Shown: one piece after another, positions 1-9,393 of the stretch
Numbering within the stretch: position 1 is the first letter of the stretch
Layout of the letters: the number at the start of each line of letters is the position of its first letter
Origin: Chrysophaeum taylorii
Taxonomy: Eukaryota > Sar > Pelagophyceae > Pelagomonadales > Pelagomonadaceae
Direction of reading: 5' to 3'
Assembly: GCA_029834535.1 (NCBI GenBank)
Contig: JAQMWT010000533.1
Location: 248,001 to 312,000, forward strand
Length of the DNA stretch: 64,000 nucleotides
Notes under the pieces: model-generated
Databases searched by the model: none
Seen by the model: the letters and a program-made list of their open reading frames with translations, nothing else
What the model was told of the DNA's origin: nothing
Program-made: the position numbers and the translations under genes

Positions 1-800
1 TTTGATGGGGTTTGCTTCACTTCGCTGACGCAGCTTGGCGTTGCGCGCCTTCGTGCATATGAGCCTGCGGATGTCGATCTTCTCACTTTGCTCGTCCGGA
101 CTTCTTTCGTCGGCCCGTGCATGTCACTCATGGCGCGTGCCATGTAGCTTAAGTTCCTCATGGCGCAATTAGCCAACCGAGAGCGCTCTGTTGCCTGGGG
201 GTTTGTTGTCCCTGATCACAAGTGTCGCTGTTGTCGCCGCGCTGGTTCTTCCGAGGCGCCTGACCATCCTCTGACTACGTGCCTACATCACACTTTGCGA
301 GGCAGAGTTATGTGGCTACTCTGCTGCTCCATGCTCTCGTACTTGCGAGCAAGACTTTACAGCAATGGCGGACTTCCTGTCTCTCTGCTTCACAAACTAC
401 CCTTACTCTTGATTACGGCCGCGACGTTCGTCTGCTCTTCCCGTTGCAAATGGCACCGACGCTGCTTACAACTCCGTGCGCGGTCGTTTGCCGGTGGAGC
501 TTATTGACATCCTTATTGCTTGTGACGTTGATGCTACTACCGTGTGGTTACCTTGTATTCTCGTGACATTCGGCCGCCTCGCCCGGATAAAATGATGCTT
601 GCTTACTATAATAAGAAGAACAGGCAGAAATCGAGAAAGACTGAACAAGCACATCCACAGTGCAGTGGACCCTATACGCGGGTAGTTAGTTGGGCCCTAT
701 ATCGGGTAGCCAAGATTCGGTTGAGGTTCAAGATCGGGCGAATTTTTAACCCTTGTCCCAAAGATCGCGTTGAGAAGCGTGCGAAGCACAAACAAAAAGC
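1..800. other. Upstream region of antenna gene, no supported gene
   Basis: No gene can be supported here. Several forward frames are open for 90-170 codons but none resembles a known family, and the stretch 1-560 looks like decayed coding sequence, perhaps of a mobile element. The last ~130 bases before the antenna gene are its likely promoter; the GGGCCCTATATCGGG stretch near 690-705 contains a TATA-like core. The window starts inside this region, so anything truncated at the left edge cannot be judged. Confidence 0.4.
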
Positions 801-1412
801 ATGTTCTCCAAGGTCGTTGTCGCGCTTTGCCTCACGTCGGCTGCTGCCTTCGCGCCCGTGGCCACCCACGCAGCCCCCAAGACCGTCGTCAAGGCCTTCG
901 AGACCGAGCTCGGCGTCCAGGCCCCGCTCGGCTTCTTTGACCCTCTCGGCCTCCTTGCGGATGCCGACCAGGAGAAATTCGAGCGCCTCCGCTACGTCGA
1001 GATCAAGCACGGCCGCATCTCGATGCTTGCCGTCCTCGGCCAGATCGTGACCAAGGCGGGGATCTTCCTCCCGGGTACCATCGACTACTCGGGCACCAAG
1101 TTCTCCGACGTCCCCACCGGCTTCGGTGCATTCTCCGCGATCCAACCGGCCGGCATCGCCCAGATCGTCGCCTTCGTCGGCTTCCTCGAGCTCTTCGTGA
1201 TGAAGGACTCGGCCAACGGCGCCGCTCCCGGCGAGTTCCCGGGCGACTTCCGCAACGGCGCGCTGGACTTTGGCTGGGACACATTCTCGGCTGAGGAGAA
1301 GCTGAGCAAACGTGCGATCGAGCTCAACAACGGCCGCGCTGCCATGATGGGCATCCTCGCGCTTATGGTCCACGAGGAGCTCGGTGTTTCCCTCTGGCCG
1401 GGCGGCATCTAA
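801..1412 (+). CDS. Fucoxanthin-chlorophyll a/c light-harvesting protein, plastid-targeted
   Basis: This 203-residue protein is a membrane antenna that binds chlorophyll a/c and fucoxanthin and passes excitation energy to the photosystems in the thylakoid. Residues 1-16 form a signal peptide that runs into an AFAP motif (16-19), the usual signal-peptidase/transit-peptide junction of stramenopile plastids with four membranes. The first LHC helix carries EIKHGR (67-72) and the third carries ELNNGRAAMMG (174-184); the Glu, His/Asn and Arg of these motifs are the chlorophyll ligands and inter-helix salt bridge of the family. Length is typical and no intron is needed. The start is the only ATG that gives the bipartite leader. 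No operon-like context; the next 10 kb is repeat-rich. Assignment to a particular LHCF/LHCR subclass is not possible from reading alone. Confidence 0.95.
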   Translation: MFSKVVVALCLTSAAAFAPVATHAAPKTVVKAFETELGVQAPLGFFDPLGLLADADQEKFERLRYVEIKHGRISMLAVLGQIVTKAGIFLPGTIDYSGTKFSDVPTGFGAFSAIQPAGIAQIVAFVGFLELFVMKDSANGAAPGEFPGDFRNGALDFGWDTFSAEEKLSKRAIELNNGRAAMMGILALMVHEELGVSLWPGGI

Positions 1413-2184
1413 GTGCAATCACGGTGTCGCTGCGGCCGCGACGGCCGCGCCTTTTTCTTGCACATGAACCCAAGAGGACTACATGAACCGAGGAAGATAA
1501 ACAGTGACGTGGGTCATATCTCTAGCCGCCCTTCGTCAGGGTAGTGCGACAAAGTCGAATTTCGTGGTGAAGACGGGAGTGACTAGGATGTGCGCGGTGC
1601 TACAAGCTCATCTCGTTCGGGGATTAGGCAAAATTAGGCGAACCGGAAAATGCTATAAGAGATTACTGCATGGTGTCGCAAAGACATCAAGCTTGATTGG
1701 AAGGCGCTGTGAGCCTACTGCAGCAAACTGCGGTATGCGATCGTAGCGCGGCAATGCGCTTTGCGCTTTCTTGCTTCTGCCTTCGCTGTCCTCTCTGGTT
1801 TTCGTCCTTTCATCCTCCTACTCTGCGCCCGTCCACTCTGACTTTTTTCGAGCCTGGGAGTTGCTCACAATAACATGAAAATGATAGGTACCTCCTTTGC
1901 ACTACATTCCTTTATCACGTGCCACCTTCAGCCCCCCTCCGTTGACTTCCCTTTCGCAATTCTGCCATCTGGCTCTTTGAGCCTGGCAGATGCTCTTTTC
2001 TCTCTCGCTGCGATCATCCATTCTGGCCCTTTGATCCTGGGAGTTGCTTACCATAAATTAAAACAGGCTTCGAGCCTAGGAGTTCCTACCCATAAGAATA
2101 ATATGCTCATTCGTCAAGCTCAACTGCGTTTTGGCGTCATTTTCCCTGTCTTCGAATCCCGCCACACTGCAAATGCCAAATGAC
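1413..2184. other. Intergenic region with short repeats
   Basis: The first part (1413-1800) is the presumed 3' flank of the antenna gene; an 80-codon forward frame at 1504-1746 has no recognisable features. From about 1800 the base composition becomes AT-richer and a short motif recurs (separate entry). No gene is supported. Confidence 0.5.
1847..2090. repeat. Four copies of a short TTYGAGCCTGGGAG motif
   Basis: A roughly 20-base motif of the form TTCGAGCCTGGGAGTTGCT begins at about 1847, 1976, 2030 and 2069. The copies differ at one to four positions, lie in the same orientation and are spaced 129, 54 and 39 bases apart. Each is preceded by a pyrimidine-rich run. Function unknown; they may be leftovers of a repeat element. 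Confidence 0.55.
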
Positions 2185-5015
2185 CCATCTTTGTTCCACG
2201 GGCCGCACACGCTTCGGGTGGGTCGAGGGCACCATTGTGCGGGCCAGCTCAAATGATGCGCAACTCGCTGGGGGTGGTCCGCTCCCCGGCTCCGCCGCTG
2301 CATCTGATTAAAAAGTCGTCGATCTTGCGTTCGCTGTCGGTTGGCCGGCCCCTGATATTACCAAGTTGCGGCGGGTATGCCACGAGGACGAGATTTTGTG
2401 GTCCACCTCCTTCCTAGCGGCGGACGGACATTTTTTTCATGGCGCATGTATTCCTCCTTCCGCGGTGGAGCGTGCTTGGTTCGCAGGGCGCTTAAAGACA
2501 TTACTCCATGTACATACTTTCGGTCTTGTTGGGCTCGATTGGGTCCATGGTCGCGCAATGGTGGGTGTCACCCGTGGTGACGTTTTCTTGTGCATGGTTG
2601 ACGGCCACCTGCGCATAATTGAGGGCAAGACACGGATGATGATAACGCGCTGCTTGTCTGTGATTTGATATTCCGGACAAACCACCGAGTGCTGTATCAA
2701 GACGCAGCTGGCTGGTAAATTGAAGAGGTTTGGTATGTGGGTCGTATCCACGGCTCACGGGCCGTGGCAGACACACCCACATCCACATTTGCGCTGGTGG
2801 CGACCAGTACCCCCTGACCCCGAAGGCTGTGCGACCGCTTCGTGTTCTTCCCTGTGATTCGTCTGTTGACTGGGAACCTAAAGCGTGGTTTGTCCAGAAG
2901 CCACGGCCATTGCGGTCTCTCGCGTCGGTACGCGTCGCCTTCCCGCGAGACGCTGCCGCCACGCTGGCGAGTTTCATCGGGAGCCTTTCTCTTTGCCGTT
3001 AAGCCCCGCTGCGATGCGCAACGAAGTTACTTGTTTCTGTGGCTGCGAGCCGACGTTGTTCTGTACTGAACCGTGGCCGCGGTGGCGTGTCATCATTGTC
3101 TTCCCCTTTCAATGCTTTAAATCCAGGCGTTGCTCCAAACAGTTCTCCTAAGCGGAGACACCAGACATCCCTTTCGGTTGCTCAAGGAAATCAGTCCACG
3201 CCCGTGACTCCCAAGTCATCAACAGTCCAACAGCAAACTAAACCGCAAGCAGCAAGGTCCGAGTACTTCCTGCTCAAGCACTGCAAATTTGATGCGATGG
3301 CGATGATGTCAGGGAACGTTATGTCACTTGGTACCCAGCCACCAAACTTTCTCCTACCACCACCTAAAGATCCTCAATGTTGGCATCAGTCCATTCAACA
3401 TCTGCTTACGGAAGCACAACAAACAAATTTTGTGGACAATGTCCAGTTCTTAAGTTCATTGCTATGTGTAAAAGCAAAGCGCATCCGGAATGCCCCCAAC
3501 ATATCGCCCAATGAAGGTATACGCTTCCATCGCTACCCGCCCATTAAAGGGGTTGTCAAAGTACATGTGGCGTGTACCAGGTGCTATAATAAAACCAGCA
3601 CGCCGGGTACACCCCTTGTACTCGTTATATGCACTGAAGATGAGCTTTAAACGAACAAAATCGCTAAAATCATCGAAGATCATCTCGCGTCTGAACAACA
3701 TGCCTCGCATTGTTTCGACGTACCGCGCCCCTTCTTTCTGTTGATTTGCGTCATGTGCAGCCTATCCCACCACGGGACAGCCTTAATTCGCAATAATCAA
3801 CAATCTTTTCATCTTTCATGTTATAATGATCCTGCTGCACACATGAGAGCTATCATTCTCCGCCTTGGAAAGTCTATTGCTATTAACAAGCTGCTCAAAG
3901 AGGCGCTCATGCATTGTATGACGAGCTTTAACGTCGATGCTTCTAAAATCATCGTCAACCCTGACGCTAATGCTCCTCTCTTGCTACAGCTGCCTTATAT
4001 TTCGAGTGTAAATCTTGACATTCTTGTAGCGGCTTGGTCCTTATTACAGTCCATTGAAAATAAAACCTGTGTAGTGACCAATCCTGATGAGCTACTTGAT
4101 ATGCTCATTGAAAGCTTCGTTAGTGATGTCTCTCACCAACTTAATGCTAATTCCTCCGAGTCGGTACCGCCAATGCTCACTTATTTTCGTCAACTTTCAC
4201 CTGAGCACCAATCAGCCTTTAAAAACGTGCTAGTCCAGGTTGGCTATCCCTCTGCTATAATTGATGCCTTTTCAGATAATATCTCATCTGAAGATGTAAC
4301 ACCAGCACCAATCGACAATCCATCCGCTGAACCCACGCCAGATAAAGCTAACGACAATATGGCTGAATCTTTACGCCAATTAAAAGAAGAGATTCAGTCT
4401 TTATCCTCACGTCTCACTAACAGTGAGCAGCAATTGATGGCACGAGATCAACAGCTATCGGTTGCGCTAAATACCTTAACCCAGATGCAAGAAGCTTACG
4501 ACACACTAAACGCTCAAGTGACCGAGAATATTAAACATGTGTCACTCTTAGATAACATACTCTCAAGTCTTCAGATGCATCAGGACAATATAATCCCAAC
4601 CTTCGCTGTCTTTGTCCACATAATCTCACGCTCGCTCATTTCGTCTATTGGACAGTTCCCTCCAAATACGTATGATGAGGCACAGCAAACTCTAATCGAC
4701 GACGCAGCTCACAACTTACACGCCGCTATGTCTGATGCACAGGATCATGTTATCCCTGCTTTGGATCTGCACGCTTTAACACCAGACGCTGCTATGTCCT
4801 TCCTCTCGTCTGTTATGGCACCCTTGGTCACCTTGAGTGATGCTATGACTACACATAATACTGCTAACGACATATCCTCCGATGATCACAACTCGTCCTC
4901 TCCAGAATTATAGGTACTGGACGATAATAGCGAGGATGAATTGGACCACACGTCTGATGTTGTGGATACCGATACCGCTTCTTTACGTAATATCACGACA
5001 CGCTCGACATCATAA
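2185..5015 (+). mobile_element. Fossil element, family A copy 1 (unknown class)
   Basis: This AT-richer tract differs in composition and codon use from the GC-rich host genes. It holds several forward reading frames, among them 2366-2668, 3039-3650 and the long frame entered separately. The middle frame contains a cysteine pair (ACTRC) followed by a PGTP motif. Related frames occur near 35.9 kb and 63.7 kb, so this is a multicopy family. It looks broken, with a few breaks. No reverse transcriptase, integrase or transposase can be recognised, so the class is open; a gag-like or capsid-like origin is possible. It ends shortly before the left arm of an inverted repeat. Confidence 0.45.
3753..4913 (+). 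CDS. Long open frame of fossil element family A, coiled-coil protein
   Basis: About 386 residues are open from the first ATG at 3753. I do not recognise the family. The first ~190 residues are mostly helical, the section after about 195 is acidic and Pro-rich, and residues ~200-270 give a clear coiled coil (heptads with Leu/Gln in LRQLKEEIQSLSSRL). The C-terminus is Asp/Ser-rich. Codon use is AT-rich, unlike the flanking host genes. It is probably a structural-type protein of an element, because short diverged relatives lie near 35.9 kb and 63.7 kb. The function is not known. Confidence 0.4.
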   Translation: MCSLSHHGTALIRNNQQSFHLSCYNDPAAHMRAIILRLGKSIAINKLLKEALMHCMTSFNVDASKIIVNPDANAPLLLQLPYISSVNLDILVAAWSLLQSIENKTCVVTNPDELLDMLIESFVSDVSHQLNANSSESVPPMLTYFRQLSPEHQSAFKNVLVQVGYPSAIIDAFSDNISSEDVTPAPIDNPSAEPTPDKANDNMAESLRQLKEEIQSLSSRLTNSEQQLMARDQQLSVALNTLTQMQEAYDTLNAQVTENIKHVSLLDNILSSLQMHQDNIIPTFAVFVHIISRSLISSIGQFPPNTYDEAQQTLIDDAAHNLHAAMSDAQDHVIPALDLHALTPDAAMSFLSSVMAPLVTLSDAMTTHNTANDISSDDHNSSSPEL

Positions 5016-5136
5016 TTAATCTGTCATGTTTTGTTGTTGTTTGTTCCATTGTTCGCTGTTCTCATGTACATTGCACAAGTTCCGCCTCAAGAACGTCTGA
5101 AATGCACAAACCATTCTTTCACACGCTGAGGGGGGG

Positions 5137-5539
5137 CAGAGAGCTACACTATTATGTGTACGACACTGGAACATTTCACTCCTTTCACACCTATCTCCGC
5201 AAGAGGGTTTTCTCTCCGTAATACGGCTTTCCCTCTTTCCTTCCTTACCCTTCCGCAATTACTTATTCATGACTATGAAGAATACAGTCTGAAGCTCTCT
5301 TCCAACATGGAGTAGGCCTCCAGGTGCGTACCGTCAGGTACGGGGTTTTCTGTTTAATTAACAGAGGCTTCGTTCCTCGTTGTCAGTGTAAACGCTTCTA
5401 TGGGACTTAATGTCCTTAAGGAGTTAGGGCCTAAATCCCTACCTTGCGTAGTAGCATGTGACAAGCGGAATGGCCTGTACACGCCTAAGACTGCACGCAG
5501 TCTCTACCATGTACCCGGAGAGGGTGAAATCTCTCCAGG
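5137..5539 (+). repeat. Left arm of ~400-bp inverted long repeat
   Basis: This segment matches the reverse complement of 8990-9393 along almost its whole length. Shared blocks include AGAGAGCTACACTA at the outer end, CGTATTACGGAGAGAAAACC (reverse-complement sense), TTAGGCCCTAACTCCTTAAG and GTACCCGGAGAGGGT near the inner end. It also holds a short hairpin-forming CGTACCGTCAGGTACG stretch near 5328. It is probably an LTR of the fossil element. Confidence 0.8.
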
Positions 5540-5757
5540 GACGGAAGCACTTCATTAGAATTGCCAAACCGTCTCCGAAGCATATGCGCAAGATTTTCAT
5601 CGCTCTTAACAAGAACTTTAACGTTAATGTTGTTTCGCAAGTCATTGGAGGCGCAAGCCAAGAATGCAGGAGTAGACAACCCGGAGCAAAGTAGTGTTGC
5701 AGTGGGTACGCGTGAGTTGGATGTTATGGTATGAAGCAAACTTGGGTTAAACTTGCG

Positions 5758-7326
5758 TCATACAGGGGGTGAGAAATGCTTGCGAACATAAGGCAACTGT
5801 GAATGCATGGACTCCAAAATGGTTTTAAGCCACGGGACGTAGATTACACGTTCTAGTAATTTGGAGTAGAGTTTTAGCATCTCACGTTGTTCGTTGAAAG
5901 CACTTAATTTAAACTGTAAGGAGCGAAGTTCCATCTTTCGAGCTTTAGCTTGCTGTAGCGAATAGATTGGGAACGTAGGTAAGAGGTTGTTTAGCCTAAA
6001 CAGAGTAATCTTGACGTTGTCATCAATCTTGCTCTGGATAGTTGACCGTCCTTTATATTCAACCCCATAAAGATGTACACCAAGATTATCTTCTCCCCAC
6101 TGAGTCATGTTGATGATGTGCAAATCAGGATCGTTGTGCTGATTCTGCTTAGGTAGGAAAAGTGCAACATCAAGCTTGACGTACCCAACGTTCGGATGCT
6201 TTGGGAGAGCGGGAATAACAGTTCTTATTGTCATTGCGTGGGTAATGCTTTGAGTGTCCGTAGCCGTCTGGATGGCGGGCGACAAGGATTTGGGCAATTT
6301 AACGATGTGTATTGGATCAGCATAACGTTTAAAGTTAACGACATGTTGTGAAGCACATGTGTCTGCATACCCAGGTGTAGTCATTAATGGTAAGTTGTAC
6401 TCATTGTACAACTTCAGCAGAGTTGCGCAACACGCATGTGTAGAGCTTTGACCGAAGACATATTGCGCCATGAAGCTTTGCGTTTGTTCGGAAGGTACAA
6501 CAACGAGTGCAAAACCATTGTCTAATTTCGGAAGCAGCCTAGGGGGCTCTGTGCCATCCTCGTTCTCTCCGTCATGTTGGTTATTGGAAAGCTCAGAGTT
6601 ATGAGAAGCTTCCCGTGCTTGACGACGAATGATAGCATTCCGTGCTTTAGCGTTTAAGTGCTGCAGTAATGGTTGAGGAATTTTGTCGATTTCTTCATCT
6701 TTTATAGAAAGAAAGGTATGAAACATCTTTTCCGTTTCAGCAGTCCCCGTCTGCTCCGCATCACTGAGGGACGCTGTAGGAGCAGATGTATCAACTTGAT
6801 CCTTTTCTTCTATGATGTGAGACTCTTTAGCTGTCTCTAGAAAGTTCGAGATTGTGCTGGACATTGTATCAACGCGTGATAGGTATAGGTGAACTTGAGT
6901 GGCTTCCTCAGGATCAAGAGTCTGCGTAGAAGCTTGATAAGCAGTGGTCCAGAAGGTACTTAGTAGGCTCTTCATTTTTTCTTGTACCACTTTAGAGTCG
7001 GTAGAAGGATTGGGATTCGCTTCCTGTAATTTACCAAACAGATGGCGAAGACGGTCAACTTGATAAGTAGCCCGATCCATTAATGACATATTAGAGCGAG
7101 AGTTGCGGTTAGTGGACTGTGAATAAACAGGACGGTCGAAACTAGTGCCTTTAACATTATAATTTGAAGGTGGACGATAGTAAGACGTGCCCCGAGGTGA
7201 GATTGTAGACGCTTTATCTTTAGCGTTACGCAGCTTACGAGCGTTAAAACCAGATTGTCCAGCGACTGTTGCTAACAATGAGTAGGCATTGTTTAGCGAG
7301 TCGTGGGACTGGTGAGTGGTATCCAT
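5758..7326 (-). CDS. Fossil element frame with copia-like protease motif
   Basis: A 522-residue frame with an ATG start. The N-terminal half is polar and low in hydrophobics, as expected of a gag C-terminus, with an acidic, Asn/Ser-rich linker. Around residues 320-330 a DTCASQHVV stretch resembles the DSGAS-H-type active-site motif of Ty1/copia aspartic proteases, and the following ~150 residues are beta-strand-rich as in that family. No later polyprotein domains follow. It belongs with the two frames upstream (8506-7479). Confidence 0.5.
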   Translation of the reverse strand: MDTTHQSHDSLNNAYSLLATVAGQSGFNARKLRNAKDKASTISPRGTSYYRPPSNYNVKGTSFDRPVYSQSTNRNSRSNMSLMDRATYQVDRLRHLFGKLQEANPNPSTDSKVVQEKMKSLLSTFWTTAYQASTQTLDPEEATQVHLYLSRVDTMSSTISNFLETAKESHIIEEKDQVDTSAPTASLSDAEQTGTAETEKMFHTFLSIKDEEIDKIPQPLLQHLNAKARNAIIRRQAREASHNSELSNNQHDGENEDGTEPPRLLPKLDNGFALVVVPSEQTQSFMAQYVFGQSSTHACCATLLKLYNEYNLPLMTTPGYADTCASQHVVNFKRYADPIHIVKLPKSLSPAIQTATDTQSITHAMTIRTVIPALPKHPNVGYVKLDVALFLPKQNQHNDPDLHIINMTQWGEDNLGVHLYGVEYKGRSTIQSKIDDNVKITLFRLNNLLPTFPIYSLQQAKARKMELRSLQFKLSAFNEQREMLKLYSKLLERVIYVPWLKTILESMHSQLPYVRKHFSPPV

Positions 7327-7478
7327 CAGCAGTAATTTAGGTGGTTAGTAGCGGTGGTACCCGGAATATAAGGAATCCATGAAGCTGGTTTATCCAAGCG
7401 CCGGTTAGTTGAGAACCTCGTCTCATTGTATACCTTCAATAAGAACTCCAGTAACGGGCGAACATCAGAAGGATCCAC

Positions 7479-7745
7479 TCATTTCAAAACGTCAGGATCA
7501 CGAGTAGAGGTGTTGCTTGAGCGCGATTCATATAGTTTACACCATTCTAACAGAGATTGTGCATAGCGTTCATGATCAGTGGGGTTGGCATATAAACGAT
7601 AGATCTCCTCGTGAGCCTTGAGGGCTATTATTGAGTCATTAAACTGAATTGATGCTTCGTCTTTGTTGAGTTGTTTGGCCTGAGTTTGAAAAGCAAGAAG
7701 TTGTTCGACAAATACATGAGCGTACCAATTAACATTTAAGGACAT
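7479..7745 (-). CDS. Small fossil element frame overlapping the gag-like frame
   Basis: An 88-residue frame whose ATG overlaps the end of the upstream 256-residue frame by about ten bases. It is helical and charged with no recognisable motif. Overlapping frames are common in retrotransposon gag regions, so it may be part of the same protein in the living family. Uncertain. Confidence 0.3.
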   Translation of the reverse strand: MSLNVNWYAHVFVEQLLAFQTQAKQLNKDEASIQFNDSIIALKAHEEIYRLYANPTDHERYAQSLLEWCKLYESRSSNTSTRDPDVLK

Positions 7746-8506
7746 TCGATTGAATTGTGATTTAAGTTCAGTAACATCCGTACAATGTACAGTCTCGTAG
7801 TAGTAAAGTAGTAATAATAGGACAATAACATTATTGCTCTGGTTTTGTTTGGATGCGCAGTTAGCGCATAAATTTCTTTAAGTTGTGCCCACATAGCGAG
7901 GGCGGGGCGATCTTGAGATTCTAAATTGAAAAACGTGTACAAGAACCCCGCGTAGGTCTCGCAATACTTACACCAATCGGCATTAGAAAGACCTGAGAAG
8001 GATATATTGGTTAGAGATGGATCATACACAATTGATTTAGGGAGTTGGGTGTTTAAATTCTCAAGTACAAGTTTAACATCGTCGTTTAATTCGGGACGAA
8101 CAAGATTAAATGACTCTTGAAAGAAGAGTCGTTCAAGATCATTACGCTCATCGGCTGATAGTCGATGGGTGTGATTTATATGCCACGTTTTGAGGTGATC
8201 AGGGAGTGCATCTTCGTCTGGAAGATGGAGTTCGTTAATTTTCTCTAATTTCCATCGAGATAGTATGATATTAACTTCGTAGTCGATAAGCTGGTTGTAC
8301 TCCGGAGCATTCCGCGTGTAAGCGTCATATGAATCGAAGCAGAACAACGCGTCCGCATATGGGCTCGTCATGTGCCTACGCATTTCGAGTTGCAAACTGA
8401 CCTTAGTTGAATTGTCTTGGAAACGAAGCCCTTCGTGTAACTTATCAACTAGAGTTTGTTCCTGCTTATAGATATCCGTAGTGGATATTGGTTTGGGTCT
8501 TGACAT
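7736..8506 (-). CDS. Fossil element gag-like frame
   Basis: A 256-residue frame, largely alpha-helical, Asn/Leu/Tyr-rich and AT-rich in codon use. It is the first frame after the right-hand long repeat on the minus strand, the position a gag gene would occupy. There is no zinc knuckle. I infer a capsid-type role from position only; the sequence is not recognised. Confidence 0.4.
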   Translation of the reverse strand: MSRPKPISTTDIYKQEQTLVDKLHEGLRFQDNSTKVSLQLEMRRHMTSPYADALFCFDSYDAYTRNAPEYNQLIDYEVNIILSRWKLEKINELHLPDEDALPDHLKTWHINHTHRLSADERNDLERLFFQESFNLVRPELNDDVKLVLENLNTQLPKSIVYDPSLTNISFSGLSNADWCKYCETYAGFLYTFFNLESQDRPALAMWAQLKEIYALTAHPNKTRAIMLLSYYYYFTTTRLYIVRMLLNLNHNSIECP

Positions 8507-8989
8507 TGTTATGACCTACTCGAGGTAGGTTAGAGGATTGATAAACAGGTTCGGCACATAAGAATGAAGAGTTTCTTGAGTTTCTTGAGTGCGGGTACAT
8601 ATGTACGCTATATTTAAGCGTGGATTTATTCAAAGACCAAACAAAGCAACATGCCACTTAAACATGATGATTTGAGACTGAAGAGTGGATTAATTCTCTA
8701 GCAGTCAGTCTATTGTTGGGAATGCAAGGGGAAAACCCACGCAAGTTTCCGCGGCGTGTGTACAAAAAATTTAGTTTTATTTATTATGCGAGTGCACGTG
8801 ACCAGTGACCGACCCAACTCGGTCATGAACCAACTTAACTGGCGGACACGCACCGTCACACAACAGATATGTACAGTAGACTACCGCCAAACACATTTTC
8901 GCATTGTACTCGTGATCAGGCGTAAACTGATCACTCCATTATACGCACAACACAGTTGGGTTGACACACCTACGCATCTGGGCCCATAA

Positions 8990-9393
8990 CCTGGAGAGAT
9001 TCGACCCTCTCCGGGTACATGGTAGAGACCGCGTGCGGTCTTAGGCGTGTACAGACCATTCCGCTTGTCACATGCTACTACACAAGGTAGGGATTTAGGC
9101 CCTAACTCCTTAAGGACATTAGGTCCCATAGAAGCTTTTACACTGACAACGAGGAACGAAGCCTCTGCTAATTAAGCAGAAAACCCCGTACCTAACGGTA
9201 CGCACCTGGAGGACTTCTCCTTGTTGGAAGAGAGCTTCAGACCTAGGACTTCATAGTCTTGAAATAAATAATTGCGGAAGGGTAAGGAAGGTGAGGGAAA
9301 GCCGTATTACGGAGAGAAAACCCTCAAGTAGAAGGAGTGTGAAAGAAGGTGCGAGGAACTCCAGTGTCGTACACATTATAGTGTAGCTCTCTG
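8990..9393 (-). repeat. Right arm of ~400-bp inverted long repeat
   Basis: Reverse-complement partner of 5137-5539, about nine-tenths identical by eye. Differences are scattered substitutions and small indels, heaviest around 9225-9260 and 9325-9355. It precedes the gag-like frame on the minus strand, as a 5' LTR would. Confidence 0.8.

Larger units (their letters stand above)
5137..9393 (-). mobile_element. Fossil LTR-retrotransposon-like element, gag/protease-type frames between inverted long repeats
   Basis: The parts, read on the minus strand, are a ~400-bp long repeat (9393-8990), a 256-residue gag-like frame (8506-7736), an overlapping 88-residue frame (7745-7479), a 522-residue frame with a copia-like aspartic protease motif (7326-5758), and a second ~400-bp repeat in opposite orientation (5539-5137). 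No reverse transcriptase, RNase H or integrase is visible, so the element is incomplete. The two repeats are about nine-tenths identical by eye, suggesting moderate to young age. Inverted rather than direct long repeats suggest either two opposed LTR copies from separate insertions, a later inversion, or a DIRS-like layout; no tyrosine recombinase was seen. Confidence 0.55.

Noticed and set aside
2149-2166. TTCGAATCCCG phrase resembling a tRNA T-loop
   Set aside because: The flanking bases do not form a T-stem and no acceptor or anticodon arm is present.
3741-3752. Upstream TTG start for the long family A frame
   Set aside because: TTG is not expected as a start here; the first ATG is at 3753.
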